Assembly: GCA_964370735.1 (NCBI GenBank) | Contig: CAYJLC010000023.1 | Coordinates: forward strand, 1 to 30,748 | Length of the DNA: 30,748 nucleotides | Source: CAYJLC01 sp964370735 | GTDB lineage: Bacteria; Bacillota; Clostridia; Oscillospirales; Butyricicoccaceae | Direction: 5' to 3' | Part shown: in pieces, positions 23,302-30,748 of the stretch | How positions within the stretch are numbered: the stretch's first letter is position 1 | How the letters are laid out: each line of letters begins with the position of its first letter | Program-made: the position numbers and the translations under genes | The notes under the pieces: model-generated | The model's database searches: none | Seen by the model: only the letters and a program-made list of their open reading frames with translations | What the model was told of the DNA's origin: nothing

Positions 23302-24450
23302 TTATAACGCTTTTTTGTAAAGTTCGATTAAGTCTTTTACATTAGTTTGTCTTGGATTTGCTAAGATATTTGCACTTTTCATTGCATCATTTGCCATCGC
23401 CTCGATTGACTCTTCTGTAACTCCTACTTCTGAAAGTGAAGCTGGAATTTTTAAATCTTCGTTTAATTTTTTGATTTCATCAACTAATATCGACGGAGTA
23501 AATCCTTCGATTTTAAACGTATCTTCTTTGATGTAATTATAGATTTTCTCGTAACGACCATTGTCTGCAAGCGCATTATATTCCATCACAGTAGGAAGTA
23601 AAATTGAGTTTGCAACACCATGTGGAACGTGGAAAAACGCACTAACAGGGTGGCTCATTGCATGAATATTTCCAAGTCTTGCCCACGCAAATGAAATACC
23701 TGCAAAGTTACTGCCTGCCATCATAGCCGAAGCCGCATCAATATCTTGTCTGTTTGCCACAAATCTTCTTAAATTCGCACCGATAAGCTCCATCGCTTTT
23801 TCAGCCATTAAATCAGAGAAAGGCGATGCATTTCTTGATAAATAAGCCTCAATTGCGTGAATTAATGCATCTAAACCACAAGCAGCAGCAATTGAAGCTG
23901 GCGCTGTCATGATAAGTTCTGGGTCTAAAATTGCGTATTTCGGTAAATTTTCATAGCTGAAAACTGTGAATTTATAGTTTCTTTCTTCGTCTGTTATAAC
24001 AGCAGATGCTGTCACTTCCGAACCAGTACCAGCCGTAGTTGGAATTGCAATAGTTGGAACAATCGGACCTGGAACTTTATGATTCCCTTCATAATCAGTG
24101 ATTTTTCCACCATAAACTGCAAGAACACCAACTGCTTTTGCAACGTCGATTGGACTACCACCACCAAGAGAAATTATACTTGTAGCACCGCTTTCTTTGT
24201 ATTTTGCAGTACACTCATTAACGATGTCAATAGTTGGATTTGGTAAAACATCTAGGTATGCTGAAAATTTAATGCCAGCAGCTTCAATTATATCTGTAAC
24301 TTTTTTAACAACGCCAATGCTCTCAAGTCCTCTGTCTGAAATTACGAAAACGTGTTCAGAACTGTTTGCTTTTAATATTTCAGGCAGTTTTCTTAAACTT
24401 CCTATTCCAAATTCGATGTTTTGAGGTATTTTAAAACTAAAATCTTTCAT
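23302..24450 (-). CDS. Iron-containing (group III) alcohol dehydrogenase, FucO/DhaT-like
   Basis: A 382-aa dehydrogenase of normal length. The NAD-binding loop is GGGSPID at 96-102. The metal ligands are all present at family positions: D194 and H198 in GLDALIHAIEAY, H263 in GNIHAMSHP and H277 in VPHGVAN. Such enzymes reduce an aldehyde to an alcohol with NADH, for example lactaldehyde to 1,2-propanediol (FucO), 3-hydroxypropanal to 1,3-propanediol (DhaT) or propanal to propanol. It begins 15 nt after the glycyl radical enzyme, so it most likely reduces the aldehyde that enzyme makes. The ribosome binding site is AAGGAG. The exact substrate is unresolved. Confidence 0.94.
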   Translation of the reverse strand: MKDFSFKIPQNIEFGIGSLRKLPEILKANSSEHVFVISDRGLESIGVVKKVTDIIEAAGIKFSAYLDVLPNPTIDIVNECTAKYKESGATSIISLGGGSPIDVAKAVGVLAVYGGKITDYEGNHKVPGPIVPTIAIPTTAGTGSEVTASAVITDEERNYKFTVFSYENLPKYAILDPELIMTAPASIAAACGLDALIHAIEAYLSRNASPFSDLMAEKAMELIGANLRRFVANRQDIDAASAMMAGSNFAGISFAWARLGNIHAMSHPVSAFFHVPHGVANSILLPTVMEYNALADNGRYEKIYNYIKEDTFKIEGFTPSILVDEIKKLNEDLKIPASLSEVGVTEESIEAMANDAMKSANILANPRQTNVKDLIELYKKAL

Positions 24451-24465
24451 TTTTTATCTCCTTAA

Positions 24466-26949
24466 TTAAAAATGTAATTCTGTACGTTGAATTAAATCTT
24501 TTTGTAATGGTTTACCAAGTTCTACGAAATATGCACTATAACCAGCAACGCGAACAAGCATATCTTTGTAGTTTTCAGGATTTTTTTGTGCTGCTCTCAT
24601 AGTTTTTGAGTCCATAATGTTAAACTGAACATGCATTGGTGCTTTTGACATATATTCATCAACAAAGCTGATTAAATTATCTCTGCCCTCTGTCCCTGCG
24701 ACAGCATCTTGTGGGAAACGAAGATTTAAAAGTGTTCCATTTGATGCTAAACTATGGTCAACTTTTGCAACTGAGTTTGCAATAGCAGTCGGCCCTTCGA
24801 TATCATGCGAACCACCATCTGTGTGAACAGGTCCCATATTATCAGAAATAGCCTCGGCTTTTGTACGTCCATCAAGCGATGCATTTGTGAAAAGACCCAT
24901 ACCAACATTTGCATTTACAGAATATACCCCTGGGCTAAATCCGCCACCTCTAGGGTTTACACGTCCAATAATATGTTTGCAATAGCATTCGAACATAAAT
25001 TTGAATAAATCGTCTGCATAATCATCATCATTACCATAATGGTGAACTTTCGAGCTATTTACTAGCGCATATAATTTTTCATGCCCTACCCAGTTGTCTT
25101 TAACAGCATTAAGAAGTTCTTCGCCTGTGTATCTCTTTTCTTCAAACATAAGTTGTTTAATTGTAGATAAAGAATCGGCACAAGTCGCAATACCACTTGC
25201 TTGTGGACCTGTTCCATTATATTTTGCACCACCAGCAGTAACATCTACTCCGTTTGCGATACAATCTGTGTATAAAGCCGATAAGTAAGGAAGTGGCTTT
25301 AACTCGCGATGTGCATTGTCGATTATATTTAAGCTACTGCACATTTGATCTGTCCAGTATTCAAATTGCTTGTCGACACTTTCTAATACTTCGTCGAATG
25401 ATTTGTATGTAAGAAGGCTACCTGTGTCTGGTCCTAATTGCTTATCTGGTTTGTCAAGTGTTCTACCACCGTTTATAACCATTTCCATCATTTTCGCTGT
25501 ATTTACATAAGCCGCATCATGCCAACCGTATTCTTTTCCTGGTAAACTTGGCTCAACACAACCGATAACTGCATAATCTCTAGCTTCTTCAAGCGTTACA
25601 CCTTTTCGTTTCATCGCCTTGATTGCAGGCTCATCATTAAAAAGTTTTGGATGTCCATATCCTGCTCTGATACACTCAATCGCCTTAACTTTAAGTTCAT
25701 AAGGTGTGTTTTCATGAAGTCTAACACAAACCCAAGGGTTCATCATACGCGTATGTGCAGAACCTTCAAGCATAAGCATAGTTAAGTCATTTGTCGCATC
25801 AGTACCGTCTGTTAACACGCCACCGATAGTTAAACTTTCACCACCAAAACCACGACCATTACGAACAATAACTGTTCCTTTGTCTTTTAATTTTGTCGGA
25901 TTATTCATTTTTACATATAAAACTTCGATTAATTCTAAAACAAAATCTTTAGAAATTTCATTGTTTTTCATATCAGCTTCGTAATAAGGAAGTAACCATT
26001 GGTCCATACGTCCGTAAGAAATTGAGTGACCATTTCCTTCAATTTGGATTAAAGTTGTAGCAAAATTAAAAAGTTGAAGTGCTTGCCAGAAAGTTTTCGG
26101 TGTTCCACCGGCAATCACTACACAGTTTTCAGACATTTTCAAAAGCTCTGTTTTTCTTTTTTCATCAGCTTCTTTTTCAGCCATTTCTTTTGCTAAATCT
26201 GCATAACGAAGTATGTATTTTTTCGATGCTTCAAGTGAAATTATTATAGAATTATAAAAATCTCTTTTGTCGGCATATTTTGGGTCTTTTTTCGTGATTT
26301 TTGAAAGTTCTTCTTTGGTTTCTTTAATCAAACCATCATAGCCTACTTCCATTAATTTTTTATAATCTACCGCTAAATGTCCAACACCTGCATAATGATA
26401 AACATTCGTTTGGAAGATTTTTTCACCCATTTGCGAGGCTTTAGTTTGCTCTGGTTCTAATCTTGAATTTATTAAATCTTCGACAGTTTTTCCTTGCCAA
26501 TATTTACAAAGTTCAACTATTTCCGCTCTCTCTTCGTCGTTTCTGATATAAAATTGGTCGTTTGCTCTTTCCTCAAATGGAGAGTTCAAAATCTCATCAA
26601 TTATCCAGTTTGCAGAAAATTCTGGGTAAATAGGCGAAGCCTTTGCAGGCGCTGCAATTTCCCCTAAAATTAAATCTTCATCGTAAATATATAGCGAAGA
26701 ATTAAGTAAAATATTCTCAAAAGCATAAGCGCATTTTAAAGTTCTTGGTGTATTTTCGTGCTTTTTATAGCTCTCTGTAACAAGTCTTAGACGCTCAACA
26801 TCAATCTCATAAGGTCTATCTAAGAATTTTTGTCTTAAACGATTTACTCTAGCATAAGGTGACCAATCTTCGTGGTTTACTTTATAACCTAAACCATAGA
26901 TATGGTCATACGCGTCATTGCCACAAGCCGTTGTGTGAATTTTATTCAT
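24466..26949 (-). CDS. Glycyl radical enzyme, B12-independent diol dehydratase type
   Basis: An 827-aa glycyl radical enzyme. The radical site is G803 in RVAGYSAYF, 25 residues from the C-terminus. The thiyl cysteine is C464 in GCVEPSLPGKEYGWHD. Residues that match the glycerol/1,2-propanediol dehydratase active site are E466 and D478 (C+2 and C+14), H191 in GVGHLAVDY, and H308-S309 in GNGHSISYGR. The family would remove water from a vicinal diol and give an aldehyde. HypD-like, choline lyase and sulfonate lyase versions lack this full set as I remember them. It is about 40 residues longer than clostridial DhaB1 (787 aa, from memory). It is encoded between its activase (12-nt gap) and an alcohol dehydrogenase. 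Dehydratase type is well supported; glycerol, propanediol or a related diol is open. Confidence 0.9.
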   Translation of the reverse strand: MNKIHTTACGNDAYDHIYGLGYKVNHEDWSPYARVNRLRQKFLDRPYEIDVERLRLVTESYKKHENTPRTLKCAYAFENILLNSSLYIYDEDLILGEIAAPAKASPIYPEFSANWIIDEILNSPFEERANDQFYIRNDEERAEIVELCKYWQGKTVEDLINSRLEPEQTKASQMGEKIFQTNVYHYAGVGHLAVDYKKLMEVGYDGLIKETKEELSKITKKDPKYADKRDFYNSIIISLEASKKYILRYADLAKEMAEKEADEKRKTELLKMSENCVVIAGGTPKTFWQALQLFNFATTLIQIEGNGHSISYGRMDQWLLPYYEADMKNNEISKDFVLELIEVLYVKMNNPTKLKDKGTVIVRNGRGFGGESLTIGGVLTDGTDATNDLTMLMLEGSAHTRMMNPWVCVRLHENTPYELKVKAIECIRAGYGHPKLFNDEPAIKAMKRKGVTLEEARDYAVIGCVEPSLPGKEYGWHDAAYVNTAKMMEMVINGGRTLDKPDKQLGPDTGSLLTYKSFDEVLESVDKQFEYWTDQMCSSLNIIDNAHRELKPLPYLSALYTDCIANGVDVTAGGAKYNGTGPQASGIATCADSLSTIKQLMFEEKRYTGEELLNAVKDNWVGHEKLYALVNSSKVHHYGNDDDYADDLFKFMFECYCKHIIGRVNPRGGGFSPGVYSVNANVGMGLFTNASLDGRTKAEAISDNMGPVHTDGGSHDIEGPTAIANSVAKVDHSLASNGTLLNLRFPQDAVAGTEGRDNLISFVDEYMSKAPMHVQFNIMDSKTMRAAQKNPENYKDMLVRVAGYSAYFVELGKPLQKDLIQRTELHF

Positions 26950-26961
26950 TTTGCCCCTCCA

Positions 26962-27912
26962 TCATTCTTTTTCTCGCGTTCCAACCAAACAATAAATTCC
27001 TCTTTTGTTTAGGTAGTCTGCGATTTTATTAACTTTTATTTGAAATACTTTTCGTTTGAATAAAACATTTTTCATTTTATATTCAATTCCAAGTGATTCA
27101 TATTTTTCTTCACCAAGTCGCATAAAGCTCAAAAGTTGTAATACTCTAATACGACTATTTAATTTATCTAGGATAAAATCTGCCGTAGCCTCTATATTTG
27201 CCATATTATCGTTAACATTAGGAATAACAGGTATCCTCACAATAATTTCATCGGTATGCTTTGCTAACTTTTCCATATTCTCTAAAATTAATTCATTACT
27301 AACACCAGTATGCTTACTATGCATAGAAGAATCCATGTGTTTTATATCTACAATAAAAATATCAGTATACAGTATTAATTGCTCAATTTTTTCCCATTTT
27401 GAATGTAGTGTCGTTTCAAAACAAGTGTTTATATTCTCTTTTTTGCACTCTTTAAATAATTCTAAGACAAAATCACTTTGCAAAAGTGGCTCTCCTCCAG
27501 AAACTGTTACACCTCCAGATGACCTCTCGTAATAACCTTTGTCTTTTCGTATTATTTTCATGCATTCAGAAACCGACATCTCTTTTCCCCAAAGCCTAAT
27601 CGCCTCTGATGGACATTCTTTAACGCAAGATTGACAATTCATGCATTTTATACGGTCGATTTCGTGCAATTTACCTCTTGCAAACATCAAAGCATCTTCG
27701 CTTTTGCATATTTCTTGACAAGAACCACATTTTTTCTTCGATATACATTTCTTCTTGAAAACCCCTAGTTCAATTTTCGAAGAAAAGCTTTCAGGATTTG
27801 AACACCAGTCACATCTCAGTGGACAACCCTTTAAAAAGATTTCTGTTCTCAGTCCAGGACCGTCATGAATGGTAAAACGCTGTATATCGAACACTATTCC
27901 ATTTTGTGACAA
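26962..27912 (-). CDS. Glycyl radical enzyme activase (radical SAM)
   Basis: A 316-aa radical SAM protein that installs the glycyl radical on the neighbouring enzyme. The SAM cluster cysteines are C30, C34 and C37 (CPLRCDWC). A ferredoxin-like insert carries two more clusters: C56/C62/C65/C69 and C90/C93/C96/C100. The SAM-binding VTVSGGEPLLQ follows, typical of PFL-activase relatives such as DhaB2. The start codon is TTG at 27912. It lies 8 nt after a clear AGGGGG site, and no in-frame ATG is close. The rare start may keep the activase at low level relative to its target. It lies just below the terminator of the ROK gene, so it needs its own promoter or read-through. Confidence 0.94.
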   Translation of the reverse strand: MSQNGIVFDIQRFTIHDGPGLRTEIFLKGCPLRCDWCSNPESFSSKIELGVFKKKCISKKKCGSCQEICKSEDALMFARGKLHEIDRIKCMNCQSCVKECPSEAIRLWGKEMSVSECMKIIRKDKGYYERSSGGVTVSGGEPLLQSDFVLELFKECKKENINTCFETTLHSKWEKIEQLILYTDIFIVDIKHMDSSMHSKHTGVSNELILENMEKLAKHTDEIIVRIPVIPNVNDNMANIEATADFILDKLNSRIRVLQLLSFMRLGEEKYESLGIEYKMKNVLFKRKVFQIKVNKIADYLNKRGIYCLVGTREKE

Positions 27913-27943
27913 GTTATATTCCCCCTAAGTATAAAGCGATAAA

Positions 27944-27975
27944 AAAATGCTAATATCAAGAAATATTAGCATTTT
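27944..27975 (-). terminator. Intrinsic terminator after the ROK gene
   Basis: A perfect 13-bp stem (AAAATGCTAATAT/ATATTAGCATTTT) with a 6-nt loop, followed on the minus strand by a run of T. It lies between the ROK stop (27979) and the activase start (27912). A weak promoter candidate overlaps it: TTGATA within the loop and arm, 18 bp, then TTTATA. Confidence 0.85.
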
Positions 27976-27978
27976 AAA

Positions 27979-29205
27979 TTAAATTTCATTACCCCCGACA
28001 TTAAAAAACAATTCGTTTACGACTACTGCAACTCCACCAATATAAGAATGCTTTTTGAAAAGTTCACTCTTTACTACGTCTGTTTTCATAAACGTAGCAT
28101 CATATTTCGATGATTGCTCTATAAATTTATTGATTATATTATCTCTTTCAAACATTTTTCCATAAATTATGATTTTATCTGGCGAAAGCATCGTATAGGC
28201 GTTGATAGTAGTCAGCGCTAGCTTATCAACTGCTTTATAAATGATTTCTTCAATATACACATCAATTTTTTCGAAGTCACCGTTGACATATTCTAATAAA
28301 CACTTGTCAATTTTTTTAACATCGCCTTTTGTTTTTTTATATAAAATCGGAGTAGCGTCCTCTGAGTATATTCTTAAAACACTTGTAACCATCGATGCGA
28401 ATGACGCGCTTACTTCAAGGCAACCTTTTTTGCCACATTTACATCTATCACCATTAGGTTCAAGGATAAAATGCCCAAGTTCTGCTACTTGACTTCTTCT
28501 GCCATCATATACCGTACCGTTTATTACAATTGCCGAACCAACCCCAGGATACCATTTAAGGAATAATAAATCCTTATATTTTTTTCCTAATCCATAAGTT
28601 ATTTCACCTTGTGCAAATGATTTCATATTGTTTTCAACAATAACATGCACAGGTATTTCTCGTTGGATTATTTTTTTAATTTCAACTTTTTCGTCCCAAA
28701 TCCCATAGGCGTGAATACTATCTCCAGTATTTTTATCTACTAACCCTCTAACAGACACACCAATTCCTAAGATATCTGAATAATCTATATTTGAATTTTC
28801 TAAAAGTTTTTTACAAATACCGATTACCTTTTTTAAGAATTCATTTGGCTCAATTTCGCTATCAGTGTTAATTTTATTTTGTACTATCAATTCGCCTTTA
28901 AGATTTGTGATTGTGATATAAGTTAAATATCTTTCAAAAGTTATACTGCATATCTTTTTAATATCGTAATTAATGTCGATTAATATTTTCTTTCTTCCAA
29001 CTCTGTTTTCTTCGATTGCCTCGCCTTGTTCTATAATGATATTTTCTTCAATCATCTCTGAGCACAGTTGAGTAACAGATGCAGATGTTAGATTTACAGC
29101 GCTTGCAATATCTTTTCTCGACATTGCCCCGTTGTTATTAAGAAGTTTTAATATTGCACGTCGATTTTTCAGTTTAACTCCGTCTAAGTTTATGTTAGCC
29201 AACAT
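27979..29205 (-). CDS. ROK-family transcriptional regulator
   Basis: A 408-aa protein. The winged helix-turn-helix lies at about 15-70 (GAMSRKDIASAVNLTSASVTQ). The ROK domain has GIGVSVRGLVDKNTG, VIVENNMKSFAQGE, GVGSAIVINGTVYDG, AELGHFILEPNG and an intact zinc motif CKCGKKGCLE. The catalytic kinase features are absent, so it is a XylR/NagC-type regulator. It lies between the isomerase and the glycyl radical genes on the same strand and probably controls one or both. The promoter has a large palindrome over its -10, as expected for autoregulation. The start follows GGGGGTGAG. It shares only family-level similarity with the other ROK protein in the window. Confidence 0.92.
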   Translation of the reverse strand: MLANINLDGVKLKNRRAILKLLNNNGAMSRKDIASAVNLTSASVTQLCSEMIEENIIIEQGEAIEENRVGRKKILIDINYDIKKICSITFERYLTYITITNLKGELIVQNKINTDSEIEPNEFLKKVIGICKKLLENSNIDYSDILGIGVSVRGLVDKNTGDSIHAYGIWDEKVEIKKIIQREIPVHVIVENNMKSFAQGEITYGLGKKYKDLLFLKWYPGVGSAIVINGTVYDGRRSQVAELGHFILEPNGDRCKCGKKGCLEVSASFASMVTSVLRIYSEDATPILYKKTKGDVKKIDKCLLEYVNGDFEKIDVYIEEIIYKAVDKLALTTINAYTMLSPDKIIIYGKMFERDNIINKFIEQSSKYDATFMKTDVVKSELFKKHSYIGGVAVVVNELFFNVGGNEI

Positions 29206-29229
29206 ATACTCACCCCCAAATCTATAATT

Positions 29230-29262
29230 TATAATTTAATTGATTAATTTAATTAAATTATA
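29230..29262. promoter_or_regulatory. Putative ROK operator over the -10 region
   Basis: A perfect inverted repeat with 12-bp arms (TATAATTTAATT / AATTAAATTATA) and a 9-bp spacer. The right arm coincides with the -10 of the ROK promoter, and the repeat spans the expected start of transcription. AT-rich long palindromes of this kind are bound by XylR/NagC-type ROK regulators. Confidence 0.6.
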
Positions 29263-29285
29263 CCATATTTTTTATAAATAAGCAA
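29257..29285 (-). promoter_or_regulatory. SigA-type promoter of the ROK gene
   Basis: On the minus strand, TTGCTT (29280-29285), 17 bp, then a perfect TATAAT (29257-29262) with an upstream TGG extended -10. It lets the regulator be transcribed separately from the isomerase gene. Confidence 0.75.
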
Positions 29286-29333
29286 CATTTTGTATTAATA
29301 AAGTTATAGATTTGAAGTAAAATAAATTCACTA

Positions 29334-30674
29334 TTAATAATGAATTACAGGAATTTCTAACATTTTACCTAAGATTTCTATTTCACTAACAATATCATCA
29401 TACGCTACAACAAAATGTGGTTCCCAACCATCGCAAACGCTATTAACAACAATATCTTTAGAGTTTCCATCAGTTTTAACAACAATAGATGTACCTTCGA
29501 ATTGTTTTGGTTTATCTAGAATGCTACCACTAGTAACGAAAATTCTGAATTTACCATCGCCGTCTTGACCAATTCTAAAAATAGTCGCTTTTTCTGAAGG
29601 TTTACAACCGAAGTCCATAACTGGTCCTAAACGTCTGTTTGGATGTACACCAACATTTGCTTTTTCAGAATTTGCAAGCTTACAGCTAGCCATTCCACAG
29701 TGCCAGAAAGTGATTGTGTTTTCACCTTCGTCAAGCGATACTGGGTCGCCAAAGAAAGTAGTAAGTCCTGTTAATTTCGCTCCGATAAACATTGATAACG
29801 CACCATAAGTATCGGCTTCACAACTTGCAGATACACCCAAGTCGTTAAGCATCGATAATACCGTACATACTGGTGTTCCAAATGATGTGAAAAAGTCAGG
29901 CCAACATCTTGAAGCAATAGCACCAATTTTGTTTTTAGTAACATATTCTGTGTATGCTTTAAGAAGTCTTGAGAAATCTTTAAGATTTTTTTCTGCTGTT
30001 TGCTCGTATCCACAACACATATTTGTGAATTTTTCGAAGTATTCTGCACATTCTTCGTCTGTATATGATTTAGCAACATCAATAAGCTCTCTCGCCTCGA
30101 TAGCCTCTAAAGTAGCTCCGAAAACTTTCGCCATATCAACATCTAAAGCACGACCAAAACCAAAACCTTGTGGTGTTTGTCCGATAGCAGTTATTTTTAA
30201 TGATTTCAGCTCAAATTTAACTTTTGCAGCCTTAATTGTAGCAGAAACTTTATTAATAACCTCTTCTTCTTTTGCAGAACCAAAAATATACTCGAAATTT
30301 TTCCCTCTAAAATGCATTAGAGCATTAGCTGCTGAATATGCACCTGTAAGTGAGTTAAGTCTTAAACGTCCACCATCGATTATTGGCTCACGAAGTGTCC
30401 AAAGAAGAACAGGACATTCAAATCTTTTTAAAACTTGTGTGATATACTCAGCATTTGCAAAAGTAGTGTTTTGAACGATTAATAATTGTGGATTATCAAG
30501 TGTGTCTAAGAAAGCTAATAATTTATCAACAGTTGTTAAAACTTCTGTTGGATACGACACATCTTCTGTCAGACTTTTCAGTAATTCTACTGAACTATTT
30601 AATTCGATTAGTGCCAACTCTTGATTAAAAGTTGGTACACCAATCGGAACGTATGCTATATTAAATTTACTCAT
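29334..30674 (-). CDS. L-fucose isomerase superfamily sugar isomerase (COG2407-like)
   Basis: A 446-aa protein of the L-fucose/L-arabinose isomerase superfamily, close to the usual length of the short branch and shorter than E. coli FucI (591 aa). The Mn2+-site carboxylates can be matched: E286 in SASCEADTYGALSM and D310 in FFGDPVS, 24 residues apart as E337 and D361 are in FucI. H420 in EPHFVVAYDD fits the third ligand. Nearby FWHCG is also family-typical. It should convert an aldose to a ketose. L-fucose is one possibility, but short-branch members act on other deoxy or substituted sugars, and I recall the sulfoquinovose isomerase of the transaldolase pathway being of this type. The ribosome binding site, AGGG, is weak. 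No good terminator follows; an AT-only stem overlaps the stop. Confidence 0.85.
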   Translation of the reverse strand: MSKFNIAYVPIGVPTFNQELALIELNSSVELLKSLTEDVSYPTEVLTTVDKLLAFLDTLDNPQLLIVQNTTFANAEYITQVLKRFECPVLLWTLREPIIDGGRLRLNSLTGAYSAANALMHFRGKNFEYIFGSAKEEEVINKVSATIKAAKVKFELKSLKITAIGQTPQGFGFGRALDVDMAKVFGATLEAIEARELIDVAKSYTDEECAEYFEKFTNMCCGYEQTAEKNLKDFSRLLKAYTEYVTKNKIGAIASRCWPDFFTSFGTPVCTVLSMLNDLGVSASCEADTYGALSMFIGAKLTGLTTFFGDPVSLDEGENTITFWHCGMASCKLANSEKANVGVHPNRRLGPVMDFGCKPSEKATIFRIGQDGDGKFRIFVTSGSILDKPKQFEGTSIVVKTDGNSKDIVVNSVCDGWEPHFVVAYDDIVSEIEILGKMLEIPVIHY

Positions 30675-30697
30675 ATTTTTCCCTATTTCTCTCTAAA

Positions 30698-30748
30698 TTA
30701 AAATTTTAAACTCTCGTTTATCTCTGTGAAAATCACGCCTAAAGCGTA
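30698..30748 (-). CDS. Possible C-terminal end of an upstream gene (cut by window edge)
   Basis: From the right edge one minus-strand frame stays open for 16 codons (YALGVIFTEINESLKF) and ends in TAA, 23 nt before the isomerase ATG. The spacing fits an upstream gene in the same operon. An open stretch this short could occur by chance and I do not recognise the peptide. Confidence 0.35.
   Translation of the reverse strand, partial: YALGVIFTEINESLKF

Noticed and set aside
24466..26949. Hydroxyproline dehydratase, choline lyase or sulfonate lyase identity for the glycyl radical enzyme
   Set aside because: The GHS motif, the GVGH histidine and the Asp at C+14 match glycerol/propanediol dehydratases, and no proline, choline or sulfite genes are nearby. 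This relies on remembered family motifs.

Overview
The window is low-GC DNA, roughly one third G+C, with tightly packed genes, GGAGG-type ribosome binding sites, SigA-type promoters and many simple hairpin-plus-T-tract terminators. Together with oxygen-sensitive glycyl radical chemistry, ROK regulators and CUT1 sugar transport, this points to an anaerobic, probably gut-associated member of the Clostridia (Lachnospirales-like). That placement is inference; no rRNA or other phylogenetic marker is present. I see no tRNA, rRNA, CRISPR array, insertion sequence or phage gene.

Layout. (1) 1-3003: the start of a LacI-family regulator diverges from a cytoplasmic, domain-permuted GH3 glycosidase, and each has the same 12-bp palindrome just after its promoter. 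(2) 3004-6804: a cluster of intergenic hairpins, then polyphosphate kinase, a cysteine-rich protein of unknown function and the small zinc-ribbon protein YjdM/PhnA, all on the minus strand. (3) 7001-9337: a PAS-PAS-PAS-GGDEF-GAF diguanylate cyclase. (4) 9384-10837: a translationally coupled udp-deoC nucleoside salvage pair. (5) 10966-13890: a membrane c-di-GMP phosphodiesterase with two extracellular solute-binding-like domains and a dead GGDEF domain.

(6) 14389-22954: one long minus-strand operon. Its order is two CUT1 permeases, a lipoprotein binding protein, a ROK regulator, a 733-aa protein ending in a phosphodiester glycosidase (NAGPA/DUF2233) domain, a phosphoglucomutase/phosphomannomutase and an MgtC-family membrane protein. 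It has a 17-bp-spaced promoter and an upstream 9-3-9 palindrome. No transport ATPase is encoded, as is common where one MsmK-type ATPase is shared. The combination suggests uptake of a glycan followed by cytoplasmic cleavage of a sugar-phosphodiester, with the mutase feeding the product into central metabolism. I could not match it to a described pathway.

(7) 23302-30748: a second minus-strand region with an isomerase of the L-fucose isomerase superfamily, a ROK regulator, then a glycyl radical activase, a glycyl radical enzyme with a full glycerol/propanediol-dehydratase active site, and an iron alcohol dehydrogenase. A dehydratase plus alcohol dehydrogenase can turn a diol into an aldehyde and then an alcohol as an electron sink. 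No microcompartment shell genes are present, so this would run free in the cytosol. The substrate is uncertain; 1,2-propanediol from a deoxysugar is the simplest reading.
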